Origin: Marsupella aquatica
Lineage: Eukaryota > Marchantiophyta
Reading direction: 5' to 3'
Assembly: GCA_973895155.1 (NCBI GenBank)
Contig: OZ316894.1
Location: 9,920,001-9,984,000, forward strand
Length of the DNA stretch: 64,000 bases
The position numbers were made by a program, and so were the translations under genes. This document shows, piece after piece, positions 21,681-30,661 of this stretch. Under the pieces are notes generated by a model. That model searched no databases, was not told the DNA's origin, and saw only the letters and a list, made by a program, of their open reading frames with translations. The stretch's first letter is position 1. Every line of letters starts with the position of its first letter.

Positions 21681-22256
21681 GCCGGCTGAGTGGTAGCTCA
21701 CTTGACTAAGGACTCATAGGTCTCGGGTTCAACTGTTATAACTGGCTCATGTTGCCTCCCTTTCCGTGGGGTTTTGCAGATTTCCCCTTTTGAAAAAATA
21801 ATAATTTTAAATAGGAGAATAGGACGAGAACTAAAGCCCAGATAGACCTCCACTTTGTCTATGAAGCCCGTATGGACTTGCTCAGAACATCTAAACTGAC
21901 TCAGATAACAAAATTTACACTTGTGACTGAAATGTAACCTATAAATGGTACTCATTACCTTGAAACTGACAGATGTCAAGACGTCATGCCATTACTCAGA
22001 ATCACCATACTACATTCCCCCCAAGGTAGTCAAAGTCGTCAACTGCAATCCGCAACTGGGTCCTTTTTTGTTCCCGGTGTAAAAACGATGATTGCTTTAC
22101 GCAGTCCATGGTCGGTCCATCCGGGATTTTGTTTCATAGGATGACAGGGAAGGTCCCCTTGTTTCCATGGAACCTGTCCGAAGCCAAGGATTGGGGGTGT
22201 GCTGCTCTACCCAATCATGGTTTAGTGGAACAGAACAAGAGAAACAGTGGAAGTGA
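21681..22256 (+). repeat. tRNA-derived SINE, family A, copy 2, split by an insertion
   Basis: The left part (21681 to about 21829) has box A (GGCTGAGTGGTAGCTCACTT) and box B (GGGTTCAACTG). The right part (about 22137-22256) carries the family's 3' half (GGGAAGGTCCCCTTG, GTGCTGCTCTACCCAATCAT, AACAAGAGAAACAGTGG). About 300 bp of unrelated DNA sits between, bordered by AGGACGA and AGGATGA, which could be a decayed target duplication. Confidence 0.7.
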
Positions 22257-22261
22257 TCACT

Positions 22262-22565
22262 TCATGAAGTGGGAGTGGTAGCTCACTGGACTAAGAACTC
22301 ATAGATATTGGGTTCAACTCTTATAACTGGCTCATGTTACCTCACTAATCCATGGGGTTTCACTGATTTTCCCCTTTTGAAAAAAAAATTATTACAAAAA
22401 AACGAAAAGGAGAATAGGACGACGGGGAAGGTCCCCTTGTTTCCATGGAACCCGTCCGAAGCCAAGGAGTGGGGGTGTGCTGCTCTACACAATCATGGTT
22501 TCGTGGGACAGAACAAGAGAACGAAAAACAGTGGAAGAGAGATGAGAGATGAGCCGATAGACAGA
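22262..22565 (+). repeat. tRNA-derived SINE, family A, copy 3
   Basis: Same order of segments as copy 1: GAGTGGTAGCTCACTGGACT, GGGTTCAACTCTTATAACTG, TGGGGTTTCACTGATTTTCC, GGGGAAGGTCCCCTTG and GTGCTGCTCTACACAATCAT. It ends about 150 bp upstream of the NDUFA8-like start codon, so it may lie in that gene's promoter. Confidence 0.8.
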
Positions 22566-22713
22566 GCCAATGTTTGATGGGATTCAGATTATTACAGAGC
22601 GAGCAAGCAAAGCAAATCAAGCAAGCAAGGCAAGGCAAGGAACAAGAAATCGGCGATCGAGGAGCTTGCTCTGGGGCTGATCTGCTGGAGGAACACGTTT
22701 GCAGTCGAGGAGG

Positions 22714-23798
22714 ATGGGTGGAGGAGGAGAAGAGCCCGTCGCGACATCGGCCGTCCTGATTTCCACATCCAAGCACATTTCGTCCAAATGCGGGGACGAG
22801 AATCGCGCCTTCCTCAACTGCAAGCGGAAAGATGCCAACCCCGAGAGCTGCTTGCCGCAGGGCCAGAAAGTCACCCGCTGTGTAGTGTCTCTGTGAGTTT
22901 CTCCCCTCGTCTGCTTCGCTAATCCCCCATCTGCCAGGTTCGTCGTTAGGCCCCAGTGCTACTCCTCGAAGGGAGTGATTCACCTCTCAGCCTCGTTAAC
23001 CATTCCCTCCCGTGTTTTTCTTTTTGCCCGTTTTCCGAAGCTTATGCCCGATTTTCCTGCTCCTGGTTTACGCGCTCGCGTTTTCTTCGTGATCTCAGGT
23101 TGGCATTGCTGATTCTGTGGGACACATTTTGATCCCTTCTCGTTCCTCTGTCCCGACCATTGCCTGATGAACTGATACCGTGCAGCACTCACATGCATAA
23201 TTCTAACTAGCTTAAATTAAGTCAATTATGTAAACTGACGTTTCCTAATAGCTTAAGCACTCTACACGATCTCATTCAATTTGAAAACGTAGTTCGCGGA
23301 TTTTCTCCTCGTCTAACCAAGGGACCTAATTGTGTATAAGTGACCTAGACAACGGAGTTAAGTAAGGTTTCCAACTAGCTTGATTATTCTCTGTGATCTG
23401 AGTCTATTTTGAAAACGGAATTCACGGTTTTTCTCCTTTTCTAACCAAGGGATCTGATTGTGTTAAATTGACCCTGATTCCTAATGCCCAGTTCTTCCAA
23501 TTGATTTCTAACCAATTCTGTCTTTGACGCCCCTCATTTCTAACTTTGGGAAATTAGATGAGTTTTCTACGAGTGTCAAGTGAATGCAAGACTTGCTACT
23601 GCTGCAAACGGTGTATTTACTTGTTGTGATATGCCTTGACCTAATCTAGGATATTCTACTGTCTGTAGGCTACGGGAGCTGCATGAAACATGTCCCAAGG
23701 CAATGGATGCCTTCACCAAGTGTATGGATTACTATGGAAACGAGTTCGAACTTTGCCGAAAGCAGCAACAGGAATTCGAAAAGAGCTGTCCACTATGA
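22714..23798 (+). CDS. NDUFA8: NADH:ubiquinone oxidoreductase (complex I) CHCH subunit, NDUFA8 / 19-kDa type
   Basis: Two exons, 22714-22892 and 23669-23798, joined in phase 2 with GTGAGT and CTGTAG borders, give 102 residues; as I recall it the Arabidopsis protein is about 106. The protein has the CHCH layout of the family: CX9C pairs at C26/C36, C46/C56 and C68/C78, then a CX10C pair C89/C100. Plant-like blocks are SAVLISTSKHISSKC, NPESC, QKVTRCV, CPKAMDAFTKCM and YYGNEFELCRKQQ. It is imported into the mitochondrial intermembrane space by the MIA disulfide relay and is a structural subunit of complex I. The start is the first ATG giving the glycine-rich MGGGGEEP N-terminus; there is no cleavable presequence, as expected for this import route. 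Confidence 0.95.
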
Positions 23799-26255
23799 GA
23801 TTTTGCAAACTGTTAGATCTTTCTCATTGTAGATCAAATGTTCTTCTCTGCAAGCCCGCAAATAAGGAGCTACTCGGAATTCGCATGCTTAGATATGAGC
23901 TGTTAGAGTATTCCCCAGTTTTCATGTCATTGTCAAATGCAACGATGTGTACTTTAAGTATCTAGATGTTGAAATACTCCTTGATGGCTCTTATGAGGGT
24001 AAAGGGATATTGATCGCGTGGATATCCGACCTTCTGTGGTGGTTATTTCGTCTCGAATATTTCTTATTTGGCATTGCCTTTCTCAGCTGATTGTTTTCCA
24101 CACCAAAGCTCCATACTGGAGATTTTCACACGCAAAGACAAAGCGATATTCGTTTTTCCTGTATTTTCTGGGGACTGAAAACCCACAAATCTTTGTATTG
24201 TGTATTCAGCATTTCCTCGGCAGACCTATTTAGTGCAAAACGTATCTGGACACTTCTCGTGCTGATTGACTTGTGTGGCCGACGATTATTACGTTGGTAT
24301 TTATGTCTGGAAATCTTTCTCACATGGTCTGTCCCTGTACCAATTCTGTTGACACTTTAGATTGAAGTGCCATATTGGCAGGGTTCCGCCTGACTGGAGC
24401 ATTAACGCTGTGGAGGTCGTGTATGCAGGTCAAAGTCTAAGTTATATAGCAAGGCAACAAAATTTAGTTTCACTACCCTCTTCAGTGTTGGAGCGGAGAG
24501 CCATACCATTACCAGTGAGGACATTTGTTTGTAGGGTTAGAGCGAGTACAGTGCAGATCGCCTTTATTGCTTGAATGGTATTTGTGAGGGGACTATGGTT
24601 TTAATGTGCTCGATATATGGAAAGTTCCCAGTCGATTTTGAGACGATATACCAGAAAGTTCATGTCAGTTTCAAGATTGTCAGCGATGCTGTGCAAAGAC
24701 TCTGAGTGGTTTTTGGAGATGTAGAACTTGGAGCCCTTCAACGGGTTTGGCAGATAATCGTAATTAGAGATCGTAAGGTTGGATAAGTATTTCTTATCTG
24801 GAGAAGAAGCAGAAGTAATGGTATTTCTGTTTGGTAGGACTTGAGGAACGAGGAAAACCTCCTTGTAGCATATAGGTTTTCACACCTCTTTGATGTCTTC
24901 ATAGAGTTAGGAATACTCTGTATATGGCGGAGGTTCTTAGCCATCCTACCTGTTGTCCCGAACCAGGGGACTACACCGGGGTCTAGGACCACCTTTTTAC
25001 GCCACTCGAGTTGGCCTGTGAAGGCTGAGGCTTGGGTGAAAACAAGACAATGAGTCGAAGGATATTCTCCACGTCTGCATTAATGTTACACCGCATAAGG
25101 TTGGAAGGTACTTCATACTGATTTCCATAGCATTGAAATTGCCAAAACTGGGCCTTGAAAAATATGGAGCGAGACAGCTTTGTCTAACACAAGGCTCTGG
25201 TGGAAAAGAACCAGAACTTGGATGTTCGAGCTGATTGCGCTCAGAACTTCGATGACAGTGCCTTGGGAAATGGGAGGATATAGAAGCTTCCATTTCCACT
25301 TTGTTTGCCGAATTTGAAGTCTACAATTTCCAAGATGTCTTTAAGTATCCTAAGGGTCGCAATAGATTGTCACTTAGGCACACCTGTCCCAGTAATCAGA
25401 CGGTGGAGATTGAACTGTCACTAGCTGCTCTTCTGATGGATTGATATCAGTGACAAGTGGATGATCTAGTTAGGATATGTTAGTTGGGCAGACGTGTCCC
25501 ACCATGTAAAGATCATTTTCCTCGCCAGGTTGAACCTCCCAATTTCCTATCCTCGAGGTATTACATGTGCCGGGAAAGTGCTATTTGTGCGAATGAGAAA
25601 GGTTTCCACGGAATTCATGAGTCTGACTGAAATCAGGAAAATCCTGGTCCTCCTTTTGGAAGGTACTCGAAACACATTGATTGAAATAAATCTGAGAGTA
25701 CTCAAATCAGTACGTAGTTTTCCATTAAATTGAAGACGACATCAATGAGCGACATTGGCCTTCTGACCATTCCTTAAGATCTCCTCTGTTTTAGCCATAC
25801 GGGCGGCTTCTGGGGGAGCAAACATGAGGAATGACTGAATCAATGTGCCCTTTTTCTAAGCCCATAAGCTACTTTAGCCAGCTTAAGGCTGCATGAATAC
25901 TCAAGCTGCTTTTCATGGAGACCTGTCGATCTCATGGTTGTGATAATGTTGGTACTACCCAAGATCTAGTATTTAAGGCCAATAATTAGATTCAGCTCCC
26001 AATGGAAAGCTTGCTTGATGTGGTGGTACGTCACGCGGGCTACTTGAAAACTCTCGAATTCAAAGCTCCATTAAAATCATCTCTCTGCATGGGACTTCAT
26101 AAGCCAGTTGAATGAAAGACAAAAGATGCATCATATGATCACTAGCGCAACTTGGTGTCGTCGAGAATAGCAAACTTCTAGATTCAACAGCACTCGAAAC
26201 GTGATATATTGTAATGCTAGACTCGAAGGTGTGGAAACTCAAGTTCACACTGTAG
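23799..26255. other. Intergenic region with degenerate coding-like fragments
   Basis: No complete gene recognised. Several short open stretches look protein-like: about 25270-25442 (a frame with WEDIEASISTLFAEFEVYNF), about 25494-25733 (leucine-rich, IRKILVLLLEG) and about 26000-26115 (MESLLDVVVRHAGYLKTLEF). They lie in different frames without convincing splice sites. They may be remnants of one decayed leucine-rich or transposon-encoded protein; I cannot assign a family. Confidence 0.3.
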
Positions 26256-26499
26256 CCCTATCCATGATGAGGGAGAGTTTGCGACGGATGGTTTCGACCA
26301 ATGGGAAAAGGATCATGGTATGTTTCTCAGGTGTGTGACGGAACGTTTTACGGTGGACGCCTGTGAGGAACTTTCTGGAATGATCGAGACTCTTGAATGC
26401 ATTGCTCTCCGGCTTGATGTACACCTTCCAGACCCTTCGGCTGGACGCCAGAGCCTCAGCGCGAAAGCAATTGGCAAGCTGATTTGGAGCATTAGCTGA
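26256..26499 (+). pseudogene. Unidentified coding-like segment ending in a stop (possible terminal exon)
   Basis: An open frame of 80 codons follows an acceptor-like CACACTGTAG and runs to TGA at 26497-26499. The translation (IHDEGEFATDGFDQWEKDHG at its start, VDACEELSGMIETLECIALR in the middle, KAIGKLIWSIS at the end) has ordinary protein composition with a possible leucine-rich pattern. I do not recognise the family. It could be the last exon of a gene whose upstream exons have decayed. Confidence 0.3.
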
Positions 26500-26704
26500 T
26501 AAAATGGTAGACCTGCTGCACTGCGCAAGGCAATCGGTTGTTGTGACTAGTACCTTTGTAGCGCGCTATCTGTGATGGGTTTCATGTTTGGACAACTTTC
26601 AGGTCTTTGCTGTTTCCTCCTTCACCAGCAGCGACCGTTCCAGACAGCATAGAAGTGAGCTGAAGTCCAGCCAGAGCTCAAGTTTCGGAGAGTAGAGAAA
26701 GAAA

Positions 26705-26884
26705 ATGCTTCGAAAGATCCAGCAACTAACCTTCTCTGTGATTACCCGTGTGTGGAGTCGAGAGGCAATTTCGGATTTTGGCTCAAGTTTTGTGGACTCA
26801 GCTAGAGCGCCTTACTTGCTCAAGGCTCACGAGGTCGAGAGGAAATTCGTTTCTGGACAGGCGGACAGAGGAGAGAGAATTGAG
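26705..26884 (+). CDS. Candidate upstream coding exon (60 codons) of the zinc-ribbon gene
   Basis: ATG 26705 opens 60 codons (MLRKIQQLTFSVITRVW at the start, a mitochondrial-presequence-like basic N-terminus) ending phase 0 before a GTATTG donor. Splicing to an acceptor at 27265-27266 (CAATTTTGCAG) would enter, in phase, the frame of the zinc-ribbon protein 24 codons before its internal ATG. So the gene may have a long form (60+24+123 residues) as well as the short form from ATG 27339. The sequence is not recognised; it could also be an independent small gene. Confidence 0.35.
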
Positions 26885-27338
26885 GTATTGTTTTTATCCC
26901 AACTCAATAGTTGTGCGTTTCAATTGCCGAGAATTCTTTCTGACTGAGCATTGCAATAGTTGGATCGGTCGCTCTTCTTGAGTTGTATGGAGACATGCTT
27001 CTATAGGAAACAGAAAGAATCCAACTGATTTTCTTGATCACGGGGGAAATCCTTTGTATTGTGATGCATCGTCATGATTAGGCTGATCATCCGAATCCTC
27101 TATCAGGGCTTATTGCAGGGTATGGCACTTTAGAAATCTGGATTAAATATGAAAATTTTGTGTTGATAGATAGTGGGGAGGGTTTTCGAGAGAGCGGAGG
27201 ATTCTGATAGAGTAGAGGCTCTTCTCAACCCTCGGGTTGAGTGTCCTCTTCAGTTCAATTTTGCAGAGTTTTGGTTTCAGGGGAGGGAATTGCTTTCACT
27301 CTGTAAGAAGGCGACTTGTGGATTTTTGGCCGGAGACA

Positions 27339-27710
27339 ATGGTTTTCTTGTTCTTCGGAGGAGTGAAGCCGGAAGTAAGTAAAGTGATTGAAAGTAGAGT
27401 GGCAGAGTGCCCTCGGTGTGGATCCGATGCCTCACTTGTGGAGTATGATAATGTCTTCCGAGCGTTCTTCATTCCCGTCTGGCGAAGGGCTGGCACGAAC
27501 CCTGCCCTTCACTGTGACAACTGCTCATTCCTCCTGCCTTGGGAGCAATTTCAGAAACTTCAGTCGAGAAGAACCGGGGGGCTTCCTGAGCTAGAGCAGA
27601 GGACAAATGTTGTTGGGCCCTCTGCCCCCCTCCTCCGGTGCTGGTCTTGTAGCTCGGTTCTGCAGCCTGAGTTCCAATTTTGCCCACAATGTGGAGCTTC
27701 TCAGCAATGA
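27339..27710 (+). CDS. Small double zinc-ribbon protein (plant-conserved, unknown function)
   Basis: A single-exon frame of 123 residues. The start is set at ATG 27339 because MVFLFFGGV resembles the MFFFFVGG-type N-terminus I recall for uncharacterised plant proteins of this kind. There are two four-cysteine sites: C24/C27 with C59/C62 (CPRC...CDNC) and C101/C104 with C115/C118 (CWSC...CPQC), consistent with two zinc ribbons. Between the first ligand pairs lies VEYDNVFRAFFIPVWRRAG, also plant-like. The second ribbon ends FCPQCGASQQ, typical of C-terminal zinc-ribbon tails. No enzymatic motif. Function is not known to me. The frame stays open upstream to about 27237, and a spliced longer N-terminus is possible. 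Confidence 0.75.
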   Translation: MVFLFFGGVKPEVSKVIESRVAECPRCGSDASLVEYDNVFRAFFIPVWRRAGTNPALHCDNCSFLLPWEQFQKLQSRRTGGLPELEQRTNVVGPSAPLLRCWSCSSVLQPEFQFCPQCGASQQ

Positions 27711-28555
27711 TTTCAGGTCATGAAGTTGATGAAGTCATTCCATTCCTATCTTCAGAAATGATCAGTTACAGATTCACTACTAGCGTATTCCCGAATTCTG
27801 TTTCGACAATGGAGATGGGTTACTCATTCTGGGAAAGATCCAGGTATTTCTGATCTCTCCATGGTTTCTAGATGCAAGCGGTTGGGACTGGAGGTCACTT
27901 TTGAGTTGTGAGAGTTCTGGTCCCCTGAAATTACGGACGAGCTTCTTCCAGTGGAAAGGAACAACCATTATTCACGTTGAAGGGAGGACTGAGCATTTCC
28001 GATTGACGCTTGAACTCCTTAGTATGCAAATCTTTTACAACACAGAATGGTGGTTCTGATTCGGAGGAGCCTGAGGTGATGAAATTTACTTTTAAACGAG
28101 CTGGAAGTCATCCAGACGGCACGTTAGTGAGCTCTCTGTCGTTTTTCAGTAACATTCCAGCAGTAGGATACTAAAATCAGGTTTCGACCCTGCAAGTGGC
28201 GTCGCCCTGCTTGTCATTTTGACAAGCTCAGCAATGTACTATGAAGTATCTATAAACAAATAACCAAACAAACAAGTTGTCGACTGTCAAATGCTGATAC
28301 GCCAAGTAAGAATTCACATTGTATCCAACACTTGGTGGCAATCGGCGATTAATGCTAAAATTGCTTTCATTGAGCTTGAATTCAGCATGTCATTCAACTT
28401 GTCGTTGAGCTATACATACCTGGTGGTACAAGTAGATGTACTACAATAGCTCCTCAGCAACAATGTAACGAGCGATTGACTCCCGCCCATCCACTCCTCA
28501 CTAGAAACTTGATGTTTCCCTGAAGTGTCAAAGGGCTTGAATATTTCCCCAACAA
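27711..28555. other. Intergenic, nothing recognisable
   Basis: AT-rich DNA with short open frames on both strands that match nothing. Probably the zinc-ribbon gene's 3' end and spacer. Confidence 0.4.
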
Positions 28556-28558
28556 ATT

Positions 28559-28690
28559 GGGCATTACAGGTACTCTTTGAAACCTGATGTTCTAAGGACT
28601 ATTGTACTGCCACCCTGGCGTTGTGGGCATTACAGGTACTCTTTGAAACCTGATGTTCTAAGGACTATTGTACTGCCACCCTGGCGTTGT
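28559..28690. repeat. Perfect 66-bp tandem duplication
   Basis: Units at 28559-28624 and 28625-28690, identical by eye, beginning GGGCATTACAGGTACTCTTT and ending CTGGCGTTGT. The perfect identity suggests a recent event or an assembly artefact. Confidence 0.95.
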
Positions 28691-28704
28691 TCACACAACG
28701 CCAG
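28681..28704. repeat. 10-bp perfect inverted repeat, 4-nt loop
   Basis: CTGGCGTTGT, loop TCAC, ACAACGCCAG: a perfect GC-rich hairpin that starts inside the second copy of the 66-bp repeat. No neighbouring gene end for it to terminate is visible. Confidence 0.9.
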
Positions 28705-28779
28705 CGTGAAACATTTACTATATGTGCACTAGTAAAATTCGGCCCAGTCCCTTGAGGAAATGGGTAGCGAAAAATCTCA

Positions 28780-28935
28780 CGGTACCAGAATTTGTTTTTT
28801 TTTTTTGCCTCGAAAAAACCAAACAAATTCCATTCATAAGGCCAGAATACAAAACGGGGGGCCCAAAAAAGGGCACCCCCAAGGGGACCATGAGGTCGAG
28901 GTGCCGGGGCCGGTGAAGCCAGAACCAGGGAAGAA
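28780..28935 (-). repeat. SINE-like element, family B, 3' part in reverse orientation
   Basis: Read on the minus strand it ends in TTTGGTTTTTTCGAGGCAAA plus an A run, resembling the tail of the 2.70-2.99 kb copy, and is preceded by a GGCCCCCCGTTTTGTATTCT body. The A run reads as a T run at 28795-28806 on the plus strand. Truncated at its 5' side. Confidence 0.45.
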
Positions 28936-30400
28936 ATTGAGCCTCCTACAAGGCAACCAAACAAGGCATTTGGAAACTACAACGGGAGCAGCACACTCCC
29001 AAAAACCGGCCAGTGCAAAGGGGCCGGCGGGGTCCCTTGCAGTGGATCCATGATAAGGTGGGAACACTCTATCAGTCTAGCAGTAGTGCAGCTTCAAAAC
29101 CTGCAGTGACGTATTGCTCAAGGGGGACGTGGGGGGACCAGTTGGACTTGGAGGATATCATCATGGAGGAGCCACAGTCCATTCCATGTGCCATAATCCC
29201 GAGACATTGCGTGGTGGGCCTCGCTGAAGGTGGACTTCCCAGTGCGAATCTTGCCATTTGCCAAAATTGCCAAAATTGCCATTCGGGATAGTTTAAAACA
29301 TAATTTTCCCCCAGATCCCGAGCTTGGTTTCCCCTAAATCTTCTTCAGAATTGGCCTTCACGCATGATCTGTTAAGCCTATATAATTTAGAAGTTGTGAC
29401 TCTGGAAATTTTACTGTACTTCAATTTCTTTCTGCCAGAAATTACTCTTTGAAAACCTGTTTTGATAATCATGAAGTACATTTGTTATTTAAGCCAATAG
29501 TAAATTCAGCCTATTGTGACAAAACGCTCACAGGTATGGTTTACTTATTGTTCAAACCCTGCGGGTGCTAAGGGCCAATTTGCATGTAGCCAGCCCTCAA
29601 GAATTGGGCCCTTTGCTCTCGCAATGCCTTTGTGAAAAAGCAGATCTGCATTGAAACTTTCCAGCCTTTGCCCTTGAAACCCACAATCATTGTGTTTGGG
29701 ATGCTCTATCATGTGCTGGCATGAGTCAACTTGAGGGCAGTAAAACCAGGGGCTGCATACATGCGAGTTGGCTGTGAGGGGGCTTTACAAGACTGTGGGG
29801 GCCATTCAATGTCTCTCCATCTAAAGCTAAAATGATGGCCCGTCCCAGACACTAAAGTTAAAATGTCTGGGCCAATATATGTCAGATCTGGCAATAATAA
29901 ATGCAATACCCTGATCGGGCTATAATAAATACAATACCCTGAATAGAAAAGACTGATTGCTCCATTCTTTTAGACCAGCTCAAGAGGAGGTCTAAGTTTT
30001 TGACAAAAAAACATGTACCCATTAGCAAAAAAGGGGACTCACTGATAGATGACTAGGTTTGGAAATGGCTTTGCGGGGACCCAAGTTCATGTTAAAGTGC
30101 CACTATCCCCAAAGCAAAACTAGTGGATCCAGGTTACTAAAATAAATCAAAAATGGGCTCAAAACAGAAAGAGAAAAAATAAAATTGCTAGTTTCTCCTC
30201 CCTTAACCTGGTGGACAATGGTGGTTTAAGTGAAATCTGGCCTGTTCTCACATGTGAGTGGCTAGGATTGCATCTCACGCATAGAAAAACAGGAATGGCT
30301 GCCCCCGAGTTCTTGTAAAGGCCCCCTAATAAGGTCCTCCCATGAAACCCGTTTGCCCTGCACTTGCCAAGGGCGAGCTTTCGTCGTGTGCTATGGGAGC
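28936..30400. other. Intergenic, nothing recognisable
   Basis: Contains a short direct repeat at about 29259-29280 (CAAAATTGCC twice) and another at about 29890-29940 (an ATAATAAATRCAATACCCTGA motif twice). The last 250 bp before 30660 are CpG-richer and probably the RH39-type gene's promoter and leader. Confidence 0.4.
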
Positions 30401-30661
30401 ATGGTAACGAACGATGTCTCTCCTCCCTCAGCACCCTCGTGAGTCGAGTGTTTCTGTCTGCTCGAATGGATTCTCGAATGGATTGCAAAAGTGGGACAGA
30501 CGAGGAGAATCGAATTGCAATCTTCGGATTGCTCTCCCTCTGATCATCATCTGCAGCCATGCTCGCCTTTCCTCCTTCTACTCCACCCCGATCCACCTCG
30601 TGTTTTTTTTTTTTCCTCTTCTCATAGAGAATTGAGACTGGAATTGACCAGCAGCAGAGCT

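Noticed and set aside
22360-22983. 207-codon minus-strand open frame
   Set aside because: Runs antisense through a SINE copy and NDUFA8 exon 1; no recognisable domain.
30159-30596. 145-codon minus-strand open frame upstream of the RH39-type gene
   Set aside because: Lies over the presumed promoter/leader; composition unremarkable and no motif.
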